From: Natribacillus halophilus
GTDB lineage: Bacteria; Bacillota; Bacilli; Bacillales; Marinococcaceae
Reading direction: 5' to 3'
Length of the DNA stretch: 64,000 bases
Assembly: GCF_900100185.1 (NCBI RefSeq)
Contig: NZ_FNEN01000001.1
Location: 270,220-334,219 of the forward strand
Shown here: piece after piece, positions 26,945-35,439 of the stretch
How the letters are laid out: each line of letters begins with the position of its first letter
How positions within the stretch are numbered: position 1 is the first letter of the stretch
Translations under genes and position numbers: made by a program
Notes under the pieces: generated by a model
Databases searched by the model: none
What the model was told of the DNA's origin: nothing
Seen by the model: the letters and a program-made list of their open reading frames with translations, nothing else

Positions 26945-27892
26945 TTATCTGCCGAGTCGTCGCAGTGCGAGCCACGCACCCCCGTAAATACCGGCATCAT
27001 TACCGAGACGCGCGAATTCGAACGCTAAATGTCTGTCGGCCTCTTTCAAAACAAGCCGTTTAAAATGGGCGACGACCGGCTGTAACAATGTCTGCCCGGC
27101 CGCTGACACTCCCCCGCCGATAACGATTTTTTCCGGATTGACAATCGTCGCCGCATTCGCGAGGGCATAGGCCAAATAATAAGCAGCCTCATCGACGATT
27201 CGCGTCGCGAGAGCATCACCTGCTTCGGCGGCCTTATAGATATCAATGGCTTCACTGTTTTCGTGCAAGGGGCTGGGCCCATCGTCATTACGAAGGTGGT
27301 CATGCAGGCTGCGCCGCAAGCCCTTGGCCGCCACATACTCCTCCAGACAGCCTTCCCGTCCACACGTGCACAGCCGTCCATGAGGAACGACAAGCGTATG
27401 GCCGATCTCTCCCGCCGTCCCTCTGGGACCCGTCACGAGGTTCCCATTGATGATCATCCCGCCGCCCACACCGGTGCCGAGGGTGATGAACAAGGTTGAA
27501 GCTTCCTTTTTACCCGCGCCTTGCCAATACTCACCGGCGGCAGCGAGATTCGCATCATTGTTGATAAACACGGGTATATCGAGGGCTTCCGCGAGTGTGG
27601 CTTGTAAAGGATAATCGTGCCAACCAATGTTTACGGCGTTGTGGACGATCCCCGCCGTTTCATCGATAAAACCCGGCACGCCGACACCCACGCCAAGCCG
27701 CTCTTCTTTGGCTATCCCCTCGTCCAGCAAGCGTTTTTCAATGCTGCTTGCGATGCGAGCGGGGAAATGCCTGGCATCATCGTCTGTGTCGGTCGAAATT
27801 TTCCAGTGGGTAAGCTTTTCGCCTTCGGGGGTAAACACCCCAAATTTTGTCGATGTTCCACCGACATCGACGCCTACAATATACTTTGTCAT
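26945..27892 (-). CDS. glcK: ROK-family glucokinase
   Basis: ATP-dependent glucose kinase. N-terminal phosphate loop DVGGTSTKFG (8-17), catalytic Asp in FINNDANLAAAGE, TLGTGVGGG, and the ROK zinc motif C-T-C-G-R-E-G-C-L-E (about 178-187). Length 315 aa. GGGGAGA is 6 nt before the ATG at 27892; a start 15 nt earlier lacks one. It follows yqgQ by 23 bp, the same pair as in B. subtilis. Confidence 0.94.
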   Translation of the reverse strand: MTKYIVGVDVGGTSTKFGVFTPEGEKLTHWKISTDTDDDARHFPARIASSIEKRLLDEGIAKEERLGVGVGVPGFIDETAGIVHNAVNIGWHDYPLQATLAEALDIPVFINNDANLAAAGEYWQGAGKKEASTLFITLGTGVGGGMIINGNLVTGPRGTAGEIGHTLVVPHGRLCTCGREGCLEEYVAAKGLRRSLHDHLRNDDGPSPLHENSEAIDIYKAAEAGDALATRIVDEAAYYLAYALANAATIVNPEKIVIGGGVSAAGQTLLQPVVAHFKRLVLKEADRHLAFEFARLGNDAGIYGGAWLALRRLGR

Positions 27893-27915
27893 GATGCGTC
27901 TCCCCATTCCCCTGA

Positions 27916-28128
27916 CTACTCGTCGTTATTGTTCTCCAGCTTCCGCTGTTCGGCTTGCAGGATCTGTCTGCAAGCGACATAATCGTTCGTCTCCAATAAT
28001 CCCAATTCCCGTAACATCGACAATTCTTCTTCCATCAGGATCAGATCAGCTTCCACGTCGCGCGTATAGATCACAGATTGGTAGCTTAACAACAGTTTTC
28101 GTACGTCATGGAGTGTTTTTAATGGCAT
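27916..28128 (-). CDS. yqgQ: YqgQ family protein
   Basis: A 70-aa helical protein, beginning MPLKTLHDVRKLLLSYQ, of the YqgQ/DUF910 family (small three-helix bundle, possibly nucleic acid-binding). Conserved features are VIYTRDVEADLILMEEEL and the C-terminal CRQILQAEQRKLE. It is upstream of glcK. There is no Shine-Dalgarno sequence before the ATG; instead TATAAT ends 9 nt upstream, so the message may be leaderless. Confidence 0.85.
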   Translation of the reverse strand: MPLKTLHDVRKLLLSYQSVIYTRDVEADLILMEEELSMLRELGLLETNDYVACRQILQAEQRKLENNNDE

Positions 28129-28137
28129 AACAGTTTT

Positions 28138-28146
28138 ATTATAGCA
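28138..28146 (-). promoter_or_regulatory. Extended -10 promoter abutting yqgQ
   Basis: On the minus strand TGCTATAAT (28146-28138) is a perfect extended -10 box. With transcription starting about 7 nt further on, the first base would be within about 3 nt of the yqgQ ATG at 28128. A TTG-rich stretch 15-18 nt upstream could act as -35. It overlaps the stop codon of the upstream gene. Confidence 0.5.
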
Positions 28147-28630
28147 ATATTGCCACGGAAGCAAAAACAAGAACGATCAACGGCACGTAAGGAAGCCATG
28201 CAAACCGGGGCCAGTAGGAAAATAAATAGTTTTGGACTAAAAAACCGATTAATAATCCGGCCGCAAACACGAGCACGAGAATGATATAAGTGAATATGAC
28301 CGAGACCCATGTATTCACAAGCGCGCCTGTCAGAATAAACAGGGCAGCCATACTTAGCCAAACACGGTAATTCCGACGGCTAAAATAGCCGTAAAACGGA
28401 TGATAGACCATGAGCGCCGTTATGATGAAGGCGCATACACCCAAAAACCATAACGCTTCGAGCCATCCATCCGAGATAAAACTCAAATAACCGTTACTCA
28501 ACGTAAACCCCACGTAGCCACCGGCGGCGAAAAGAATGAGGATGAAAAACATCCACCTCTCCCATTCCGCGGACCGCTGGTAAAACAAGAGTGCCCCGGT
28601 CACCGTCGCCACGGCAAGCGCAGAAAGCAT
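28139..28630 (-). CDS. Unrecognised five-helix membrane protein
   Basis: 163 aa, almost entirely hydrophobic, with about five transmembrane segments (near 1-16, 26-45, 57-76, 90-130 and 143-163). I recognise no family. Its place between gluP and yqgQ is constant in strand but has no counterpart that I know of in B. subtilis. It ends 10 nt before yqgQ, so it could share a transcript, although yqgQ seems to have its own promoter. Confidence 0.7.
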   Translation of the reverse strand: MLSALAVATVTGALLFYQRSAEWERWMFFILILFAAGGYVGFTLSNGYLSFISDGWLEALWFLGVCAFIITALMVYHPFYGYFSRRNYRVWLSMAALFILTGALVNTWVSVIFTYIILVLVFAAGLLIGFLVQNYLFSYWPRFAWLPYVPLIVLVFASVAILL

Positions 28631-28687
28631 ATCGTCCTCCCCCTCTCTCTCGTACGGTACAACCTTACAACAAACGTATGCGGCATA

Positions 28688-28711
28688 GAGGTGAGAGATG
28701 AGAGGTGGGAG
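28688..28711. repeat. Heptamer repeat upstream of the gluP stop
   Basis: On the minus strand TCCCACC, TCTCATC, TCTCACC and TCTATGC follow in 7-nt register directly after the gluP stop codon. Same family as 52126 and 63308. Confidence 0.6.
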
Positions 28712-28713
28712 TT

Positions 28714-30282
28714 TCAGGAGTCCTGAAGGTCCTCCTGCAACTCTTCGTATTGTTCATTTTCCGGGTCCAGTTCCAGTGCTTCTTCAACGTATTCGCGTGC
28801 CTCGTCTCGTTCTCCTCGTTCCGAGTACACGAGCGCGAGATTATAAAGGGCCTCATGAAACTCCGGATTCTGCGCTAACGCTTCCTGATAAAAATGTTCG
28901 GCTTCTTCGTCATTGCCGCGCCCGTATTCGGCGTTTCCGATCATAAAGTATGCTTCCGGCATCTCCGTGTTATCGATCACTTCCGCCATCGTATCGTAAG
29001 CTTCATCGTATCTGTCTGCTTCCAGGTGTTCCTGAGAGATTTGTATTTCCACAATCGGCTCGGACGGCATATTTTCTTCACTATAGTGGCCATATCCGTA
29101 TAAAATGACGAGCAACACAGGGATCGCGACGACAAAGAAGAGTTGTTTGAGATTATATTTCTTGTCAGGCATGCCTACCGTTGCCGCGGCGAGAAAGCCA
29201 CCGACGAGGCCGCCCATGTGCGCTCCGTTGTCGACCATTGGAACAACCGTGCCGAAAATGACATTGATCAAAAGGATAACGATCACACTTCTGCCGATCG
29301 TTCGGAAAAAAAGACGACGATGGCTGATGCCGAAATAAACCAAGGCACCAAAACAACCGAAGATCGCGCCTGAAGCTCCGGCTGACACTTGCTCGGTAAA
29401 CGCGTAGCTCGCCGTCGAGCCGACGACCCCGGCGACCATGTAAATCCAGACAAACCGCCACGTTCCGAATATTCGCTCCACGGCCGAACCTAAAAATAAC
29501 AAAGCCAACGAATTCATAAATAAGTGCAATAAGCCGATATGCAAAAACATCGACGTAATAATACGCCACCACTCGCCGTCATCGATCAAGGGATTATACT
29601 TGGCGCCGAATTCAATCAATGTCAGAACATCGGTGCTGTCGGCGACCACCTCGATCCAGGCAAAAATAAGCAAAATCAAGGCGAGCAACACAAATGTAAA
29701 CCGAGGTTTCCCATATGTAAAAACTTTAATGGCCTCTTCTTGGTCCCGTTCAATATTTCTTACAATGATTTGTCGTTGCCGGGCAACCTTCCGGGCGAGC
29801 GCTTCCTCGTCAGCGAGAAGCATGTCTTCTTTCGTCGGCCACTGCCCGTCTGCATGCAACAACTGTAGAAACTTAACGATATCATCGCTTTGGTGAGCCC
29901 CGATGGATGCTGCGAACAGCCACGTTTGCATCGGCTTACGCCTCGCAGGATCGGTATAGACAACCTCCCCGGTTTTGCTTTTCCAATCGTCGGCGGGCGC
30001 TATTGAGGTGATATACAAATTATGGTAATGAACATCCTTGCGTGTTGGCGATCGTTTAAAGGATTGAAATTGACGGGCATTGTCCCTTATCACATTTTCC
30101 AGGCCGCGGCTCCAGGCCATGTCAATTTTCGAAAGCGAAATCAGGAATTGTTCTTTATCGGTTTCCTTTTCCAGCCATAATTGTTTGCGGTCATCGCTGA
30201 CATGGACCGCCTGAAAGCCATTCCTCGCCACGAGATGGTGCGCGAGTTCCCAAAAGAGTACATCTTGATCTCTAACCTCCAT
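28714..30282 (-). CDS. gluP: Rhomboid protease GluP with TPR repeats
   Basis: Intramembrane serine protease, 522 aa. A soluble N-terminal domain (1-185) precedes a rhomboid core with Ser in SAGASGAIFG (about 310) and His in NGAHMGGLVGGF (about 360); these form the catalytic dyad. The C-terminus carries TPR repeats (about 405-515), as in B. subtilis YqgP. That protein cleaves the magnesium transporter MgtE together with FtsH. AAAGGA is 8 nt before the ATG at 30282. Confidence 0.94.
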   Translation of the reverse strand: MEVRDQDVLFWELAHHLVARNGFQAVHVSDDRKQLWLEKETDKEQFLISLSKIDMAWSRGLENVIRDNARQFQSFKRSPTRKDVHYHNLYITSIAPADDWKSKTGEVVYTDPARRKPMQTWLFAASIGAHQSDDIVKFLQLLHADGQWPTKEDMLLADEEALARKVARQRQIIVRNIERDQEEAIKVFTYGKPRFTFVLLALILLIFAWIEVVADSTDVLTLIEFGAKYNPLIDDGEWWRIITSMFLHIGLLHLFMNSLALLFLGSAVERIFGTWRFVWIYMVAGVVGSTASYAFTEQVSAGASGAIFGCFGALVYFGISHRRLFFRTIGRSVIVILLINVIFGTVVPMVDNGAHMGGLVGGFLAAATVGMPDKKYNLKQLFFVVAIPVLLVILYGYGHYSEENMPSEPIVEIQISQEHLEADRYDEAYDTMAEVIDNTEMPEAYFMIGNAEYGRGNDEEAEHFYQEALAQNPEFHEALYNLALVYSERGERDEAREYVEEALELDPENEQYEELQEDLQDS

Positions 30283-30371
30283 CGCGTTCATCCTTTATAT
30301 ACCGGTGATTGTTTTCCTTTGCCCCTTCCATCATAATCGACAGCGCCCTTAAATGCGAATATTTTCTATCG

Positions 30372-30545
30372 TTAAGTGGCAAAGGGCGAATATTTCTTGA
30401 GTGCCCTTCTTCTTAAAGGCGGGATTTCCATGACCGTTTTGATGATGATACGTCTTGTAATTCTATTTCTGAGCAGTACATACCGATAGCGATACGCGAT
30501 GATCCCCAGCACAATGATCCCCAAAGAGACGATGATTTTTTTCAA
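30372..30545 (-). CDS. Small basic membrane protein, YqgO position
   Basis: 57 aa from a TTG start (GGAGGG 6 nt upstream): one transmembrane helix (KKIIVSLGIIVLGIIAY, 2-18), then a very basic cytosolic tail (RYRYVLLRNRITRR and PPLRRRALKKY). It sits between gluP and the folate cyclo-ligase, where B. subtilis has the small gene yqgO. I cannot confirm sequence homology, only place, size and topology. Function unknown. Confidence 0.7.
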   Translation of the reverse strand: MKKIIVSLGIIVLGIIAYRYRYVLLRNRITRRIIIKTVMEIPPLRRRALKKYSPFAT

Positions 30546-30594
30546 CGTAAGCCCTCCTGCTTTTTCTTTTTAGCTTGTCTGAATGATTGAGAAG

Positions 30595-31356
30595 CTATAC
30601 GAGGAGAAAAATCATCATGGCAACGAAAGCGCCCATGCCCGTACAGGCAGTATTCACCATATTGTTGTCAAGGCCTGAGATGCCGCGGACTTTCCTGGTC
30701 GGTTGACCGCAATGACGTTTTTCTTCGATCAAGGCCTGGCAGCGGACACACTGGCGCTCTTCCTGGAGAAATGCTCCGATGAGCGTATCAGCCATAGCGC
30801 CGAGAAAACCGGCGATCGTAATCAACAATGCCCACTGACCATCCAGGAGGAGCAGGCTCCCCAGAATAGCGACAAGACCGCTACCGAGCACGCTAAAGAC
30901 AGTGCCGACGAACGTCATGGACCCGGATCGGCCCACGGTTGCCCGGGCATTCATTCTTATATGATAAGGCTTGCCGCCCCAGCGTTTGCCGCCTTCCGTC
31001 GCCCATGTATCGCTATTGGCAGCAGCGAGTGCGCCGATAAACAAGACCTTGAAAAGTTCTTCGTCGGCGAACGGGAGTGATAATAAGGCGATAAGAGCGG
31101 CCACTCCCCCGTTTGCAAACACTTGAGAGGCGGTTCGTTTTTCTTTTTCACGCTTGAAGGTCCGCGCAGGAAGCCGCCCCAGTAATGTGCTGCTTATAAA
31201 AAAGGTAGCAAGGACGAGTAACCCTTCAAAAGAGAAAGGAATGGCGATGCCTGCGCCGACGAGAAAAGCCATGAGCGCCCCTCCGAGCGTTAAGGCCTGA
31301 AAACGATAAGCCAGAAAAGCAAGGATGGCAACGGTTAGGATGAGGAGCGCGAGCAT
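30595..31356 (-). CDS. DUF92 family membrane protein
   Basis: 253 aa with six to seven transmembrane helices. The family landmarks are GGALMAFLVGAGI, the conserved AANSDTWATEGGK loop (about 115-127) and GGKPYHI. The plant DUF92 member VTE6 phosphorylates phytyl phosphate using CTP, so an isoprenoid phosphate kinase role is possible but unproven here. Its ATG overlaps the yqgN stop by one base (TAATG), so the pair is cotranscribed. Confidence 0.85.
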   Translation of the reverse strand: MLALLILTVAILAFLAYRFQALTLGGALMAFLVGAGIAIPFSFEGLLVLATFFISSTLLGRLPARTFKREKEKRTASQVFANGGVAALIALLSLPFADEELFKVLFIGALAAANSDTWATEGGKRWGGKPYHIRMNARATVGRSGSMTFVGTVFSVLGSGLVAILGSLLLLDGQWALLITIAGFLGAMADTLIGAFLQEERQCVRCQALIEEKRHCGQPTRKVRGISGLDNNMVNTACTGMGAFVAMMIFLLV

Positions 31357-31907
31357 TACGATGTCTCCGTGAATAATGTTTGGACCGGGATATCGTGTGT
31401 TTCTGTCGGTAGATTCGAAAAAAGTTGAAATGAAAGTGAAAAGGCTATCGTATGTCCGTTATAATCGGCGAGAAAGCGATCATAATACCCGCCGCCAAAC
31501 CCGACGCGATACCCTGTCTCGTTAAACGCCAGCCCCGGCACGATGAGGAGATCGATGTGTTCGGAAGGGACGCGTTCCGAGCGGTTAGGGTCAGGCTCCC
31601 ACAAACTGTTTTTTCTTTGTTTAAGTTCGGCAAAAGACGAAAGCGTGTAAAAATCAAGGACGCGACGTTTACCGTCCGTTTTGGGAACGACGATTTTTTT
31701 TCCTTCCATCCAGGCTTTTTCTATAAGCGGGCGCGTCGGTATCTCCCGGGGGGTGGCAACAGTGACCGCTATGACGTTTGCCTCACGCCAGGAAGGGTGT
31801 TCATATAAGTATTCATGCAGCTGCCGACCGCGCATCTCCAGCTCTTCATCCGTAAGCGTTGCGAATTGTTGAACGATATATGTACGAATTTCGGATTTTT
31901 GCATCAT
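31356..31907 (-). CDS. yqgN: 5-formyltetrahydrofolate cyclo-ligase
   Basis: ATP-dependent enzyme making 5,10-methenyl-THF from 5-formyl-THF. The family signature GFGGGYYDRFLAD is near residue 137 and LIVPGLAFNETGYRVG precedes it; the N-terminal MQKSEIRTYI helix is also typical. The ATG at 31907 has GGGGGG 7 nt upstream. Length 183 aa. It lies 48 bp after rpmG on the same strand. Confidence 0.93.
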   Translation of the reverse strand: MMQKSEIRTYIVQQFATLTDEELEMRGRQLHEYLYEHPSWREANVIAVTVATPREIPTRPLIEKAWMEGKKIVVPKTDGKRRVLDFYTLSSFAELKQRKNSLWEPDPNRSERVPSEHIDLLIVPGLAFNETGYRVGFGGGYYDRFLADYNGHTIAFSLSFQLFSNLPTETHDIPVQTLFTETS

Positions 31908-31925
31908 GTGCAAGCCCCCCTATTA

Positions 31926-31957
31926 AAAGAAGCAGCAGCGGAACTCTCCTGCTGCTT
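31926..31957 (-). terminator. Terminator after rpmG
   Basis: AAGCAGCAG and CTGCTGCTT (10-nt loop) overlap the rpmG stop and are followed by a T-rich stretch in the minus direction. It may attenuate transcription into yqgN. Confidence 0.7.
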
Positions 31958-32105
31958 ACTTCGTTTCACGGTGAAGCGTATACCGGTTAACTCTCGGGCA
32001 GAATTTATTTAATTCCATCCGCTCCGGGTGCGTTCGTTTATTTTTGGTTGTGATATAGTTGCGGTCTCCTGTTTCTGTACAGGCAAGTGTGATTTGAACA
32101 CGCAT
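31956..32105 (-). CDS. rpmG: Ribosomal protein bL33
   Basis: 49 aa: [20 protein letters not shown], a basic middle ([11 protein letters not shown]) and the C-terminal YTLHRETK. All are hallmarks of bL33. Only two cysteines (C9 and C37) remain, so neither CxxC pair is present; this is the zinc-free (C-minus) form, which Bacillus species express or keep when zinc is scarce. AGGAGG lies before the ATG. It sits upstream of yqgN. Confidence 0.96.
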   Translation of the reverse strand: MRVQITLACTETGDRNYITTKNKRTHPERMELNKFCPRVNRYTLHRETK

Positions 32106-32254
32106 CGTTGTCCCTCCTATCCGTAAGCAGTCGTACTTGATAATATTATCAGGTTTTTAAAAATAAATCAACTCGTGATTAAGCCTTGTTCAAGGTAAAG
32201 TCAAAGTAAAACGATTTTTAAGGGAAATAAAAATCGCCTTTCTAAGACGAGCCC

Positions 32255-32530
32255 GAGGGAGATCACATCGCTCTCTCGGATTGGTTCGATCCCCGTCGTT
32301 CGAGGGATGACAACGTGATTCTTGATCCCTATCGGAGCGAGATGCCCTGCCTTTGGGGTATAACAACACGCTTCTGGTCCCTATCGGAGCGAGATACCCT
32401 GCTTTTGGGGGATAACATCGCGCTTCTGGTCCCTCTCGGAGCGAGATACCCTGCTTTTGGGGGATAACAACACGCTTCTGGTCCCTATCGGAGTGAGATA
32501 CCCTGCCTTTGGGGTATGGCAACGCGCTTC
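32255..32530. repeat. 52-bp tandem repeat array 1
   Basis: TCCCTATCGGAG or close variants start at 32326, 32378, 32430 and 32482, exactly 52 bp apart, with partial units on both sides. Within the unit GGGATAACAACACGCTTCTG ends before TCCC, so GGGA and TCCC form a small inverted repeat of about 25 bp span. ATACCC/GGGTAT forms another hairpin. The array fills the 545-bp space upstream of rpmG. Open frames through it are repeat artefacts. Confidence 0.9.
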
Positions 32531-32620
32531 AAGTGTCATAAAGGTCGGGGCGATCTCCGTTCCCTCGGACATCCGCGAATATATTTGGACTTTGACGGAA
32601 CCGTGAAGCCTTGTTTGTGC

Positions 32621-32626
32621 TATACT
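32621..32626 (+). promoter_or_regulatory. Possible promoter of the NERD-like remnant
   Basis: TGTGCTATACT gives an extended -10 box (TATACT at 32621-32626). I do not see a well-spaced -35. A short 30-codon frame with a weak ribosome-binding site (ATG at 32651) follows. Confidence 0.3.
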
Positions 32627-32745
32627 AACAAAAACGAAAGGAAGTGGGCGATGAGGAAAATTAAAGAACGTGAACCGTCTAAATTTTGCGATTCTTGCAT
32701 CCGCGTATGCATTTCCCGACCGGCAATATTATTTGCATCTTGAAT

Positions 32746-32982
32746 ATGATGGAAAAGGGGCGACTATGGGTATGTAGCGGGTGCGGCTGTAAAGAAAATG
32801 GTCAAGCCGCGATCATCCGGAGCGTAGAAGAATTCAAGCTCCTTTTTCCGGAAAGAAAAATTACCAGCAACACGATCTATGAATGGTGCGCAGTGAAAGG
32901 CGATCGGAAAAAAGTGTCGAGAACACTGGCTAATCATTTCAAACGCATTGGATACGGGGTAGGGTCTTATTATATTCATTGA
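32746..32982 (+). pseudogene. C-terminal remnant of a NERD-domain protein
   Basis: About 78 residues from MMEKGRLWVCSGCGCK to GVGSYYIH. The Cys-x-x-Cys followed by a Leu-rich EEFKLLFPERKITSNTIYEW segment and a C-terminal KKVSRTLANHFKRIG helix resembles the zinc-knuckle tail of Bacillus NERD-domain (nuclease-related) proteins. The whole N-terminal NERD domain is missing and no Shine-Dalgarno site precedes the first ATG, so it looks like a decayed gene. It lies between two tandem-repeat arrays. Similarity is from memory. Confidence 0.55.
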
Positions 32983-33039
32983 TACCCGAAGAGAGCATTT
33001 GAATCACGATGGACTGACACTCCTAACCCGGAGATGGCA

Positions 33040-33270
33040 GATCTGAAAGGTTTCACTCAATGGGGTGATACCATTCAACAGGGGAGGAGCGTGCCGAATG
33101 GTTTCACTCGCTCGATGTGACACCGCTCAGTAGCCGAGGAACTAGCCGAATGGTTCCACTAGGCTGGTGTGACACCTCTCAACACAGAGGAGCACGGCAA
33201 ATGGTTTCACTCACTCAAAGTGACACCTTTCAACTGGCGATATGCGTGCCAAATGGTTCCACCCTGGCCA
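33040..33270. repeat. 52-bp tandem repeat array 2
   Basis: GGTTTCAC or GGTTCCAC occurs at 33049, 33100, 33152, 33203 and 33255 (steps of 51, 52, 51, 52). GTGATACC/GTGACACC occurs at 33065, 33117, 33169 and 33220. Each pair is a 25-bp imperfect palindrome. The rest of the unit is variable but alignable (AGCCGAGGAACTAG type). It lies beyond the 3' end of pbpA. Sequence differs wholly from array 1. Confidence 0.9.
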
Positions 33271-33327
33271 CCCCCCCAAAACCAAACGCGCGCTTATGCG
33301 ATCTTACGCACAAGCGCGCCTCTCTCC

Positions 33328-35361
33328 TTATCCCAGGTCATCGTCCGGATCCTGGTAAATTTCATCTTCATCGTCGGATTCTTCCGGTTCAGCTCCGTCC
33401 TCCTGGAGGTCAAAATAAGCATCGAGGGCGTCCCGTGTGATCGAGTTTGCCAAACCTGAATCTTCATCGCTCGTCGAAGTTTCCGGAACAATCACTGCGA
33501 TCGCAACCTCGGGATCATCGTGGGGCGCATAAGCCACCATCCCCTGGTTATAGCCATCGTTAACCTCGTGTACACTCACCTGTGCCGTCCCCGTTTTACC
33601 CGCCGGGTTATAATCGGCATCATCGAAATCATCGGAAGCGGTTCCTCCATTTGAGCCGGATTGTTGCATCACCTGTCTCATGCCTTCCTGCATCCGCTCG
33701 AAATCCTCGTTGCTATTGTCGACTGAGTTCATCACCTCGGGGCTATTTTGGCGTACAACAGATCCGGATTCTTCATCCCCTGTCGCGGGTTCGAGAATTT
33801 CTCTTACAAGCGTTGGCTGCATCCGATCCCCGCCATTCGCCATCGTTGCGGCGAACTGGGCCATTTGCATCGGTGTGTACGTATCATACTGTCCAAAGGG
33901 CAGCATCAAATAGTTTCCGATATTGTAACCGTCAGTCGTGCCCGTCACTTCATTGGGAAGATCGATGCCCGTCTCCGTGCCGAGACCAAATTGGGCGTAA
34001 TGATTGCGCAACATGTCAAAGCCCTGGTCAGCACCGGACCAATCCCTGCCGTCGACACCGAGCTCATAATCGGCCATTTCCATCGCTATTCTTGACATAT
34101 AAACGTTAGATGAGCGGCGGATGGCGTCGATGTCATTCACGGCTCCCATATTTTGCCATGAAGATACCGGCTGTGAAGCAGGTAGATTGATGGGCGTATC
34201 TTCATAAACCGTGCCGTGGCCAATCACGCCACTCTCATAGCCGGCCAGTACGGTTGCCATTTTGACCGTCGATCCGATTTCATACTGACCCATCACCAAA
34301 TTAACATCGTTATCATATGACGCCATGCTAAGAATGTCTCCCGTATCCGGCTCCATCATGATAACATGGGCTTCCGGCTCATTCAGAAAGGTGCCCCCGC
34401 TTGCGCTGCCGATATTATCATCAATCACATCTTCGACCTCTTGCTGCAAAGCCATGTCAATCGTAAGGACGAGGTCGTTACCCCGTGCGCCGGGATCCGT
34501 CGATTCATTTCCGTCGGCATCGGTCGTTATCTCTGCTTTTTCGCCTCGCAATACGCTTTCATATTCATCTTCCAATTGGGAGTTTCCGACAATATCGGTC
34601 CGCTCGTAGCCTTCACCCAAATACTGGTCGAGTTCACCCTCGGTAATTTGCCCTGTACTGCCAAAAAAGGTCGAAAAGCTTTCGCCATAAGGATAAGCGC
34701 GCACCGAATCGCGCATGATATCAATGCCCGGAAGTTCATGCATTAACTCACTGAGAGCGTGAGCGGTTTCCTCATCGAGTCCCCGTGCGATCCGATGCGG
34801 GGCATAATTGTAACCGGTCATCATCTCGGTCCAAATCGCCACCGTCTCCTGCTCTTCCTCACCGATGTCGTCTATGACTTCTTCTTCCGGTAGTCTCTCC
34901 AGCTGCAGTTCATAGATATCGTCATCTTCCTCAAGCTCCGCTTCTTCCTCGTCGCTCACAAGCTCGTCGGCCTCATCTTCCCGCGTTTGCAGCCAATAGT
35001 CCTGCCATTCCCGTTCGTTGATATCGTCAATATCATCTTCGTCAATATCCAAAAATTGGGTTAACCGCTCGGCAATCTCAAGCATCTCTTCATCATTGCC
35101 CGGCCGATTGGTATACGTAAGCGTTAACTCCAGTTCATTATCGACGACTGTATTTCCATTCCGGTCGAACATTAAACCACGCGGCGCATCGACATTTGCC
35201 GTCTGCTCGCCGTTGTTGTTAACCATCTCTTCATATTCTTCTCCCTGGACAATCTGAATGTAGCCAAGGCGTAAAATCAAGACGGAAAATAAAATAAAGA
35301 CAGCAAAAAAAAGCACATTCAAACGTATGGGAATGTGATTTTTCCGTTTCTCCCTCACCAT
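33328..35361 (-). CDS. pbpA: Class B penicillin-binding protein 2
   Basis: Peptidoglycan transpeptidase of cell elongation, 677 aa. One N-terminal membrane anchor (about 14-35); the dimerisation domain with LMFDRNGN; then the transpeptidase domain with STVK (the S-x-x-K active Ser in IGSTVKMATVLAG), SSN (RRSSNVYMSR) and KTGTA (PAGKTGTAQV). Residues about 105-175 and the last 20 are extremely acidic. It corresponds to B. subtilis PbpA (YqgF), which also follows yqgE. Confidence 0.93.
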   Translation of the reverse strand: MVREKRKNHIPIRLNVLFFAVFILFSVLILRLGYIQIVQGEEYEEMVNNNGEQTANVDAPRGLMFDRNGNTVVDNELELTLTYTNRPGNDEEMLEIAERLTQFLDIDEDDIDDINEREWQDYWLQTREDEADELVSDEEEAELEEDDDIYELQLERLPEEEVIDDIGEEEQETVAIWTEMMTGYNYAPHRIARGLDEETAHALSELMHELPGIDIMRDSVRAYPYGESFSTFFGSTGQITEGELDQYLGEGYERTDIVGNSQLEDEYESVLRGEKAEITTDADGNESTDPGARGNDLVLTIDMALQQEVEDVIDDNIGSASGGTFLNEPEAHVIMMEPDTGDILSMASYDNDVNLVMGQYEIGSTVKMATVLAGYESGVIGHGTVYEDTPINLPASQPVSSWQNMGAVNDIDAIRRSSNVYMSRIAMEMADYELGVDGRDWSGADQGFDMLRNHYAQFGLGTETGIDLPNEVTGTTDGYNIGNYLMLPFGQYDTYTPMQMAQFAATMANGGDRMQPTLVREILEPATGDEESGSVVRQNSPEVMNSVDNSNEDFERMQEGMRQVMQQSGSNGGTASDDFDDADYNPAGKTGTAQVSVHEVNDGYNQGMVAYAPHDDPEVAIAVIVPETSTSDEDSGLANSITRDALDAYFDLQEDGAEPEESDDEDEIYQDPDDDLG

Positions 35362-35439
35362 ATGTTCTCCTCCCCCGAGCGATCTCTATAAAATGATTGT
35401 AGCACACCCTCGCTATCATTCGCACAAGAGAAGTCTGAA

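Noticed and set aside
32190-32572. Minus-strand open frames of 63-110 codons with repeated RDQK/GISLR-type peptides
   Set aside because: They are translations of the 52-bp repeats in changing frames. 52 is not a multiple of three, so a repeat protein cannot be selected, and no ribosome-binding site was seen.
32255-33270. CRISPR array
   Set aside because: Whole units, not short repeats with unique spacers, are repeated; period is 52 bp with similar interiors in arrays 1 and 2, and there are no cas genes nearby.
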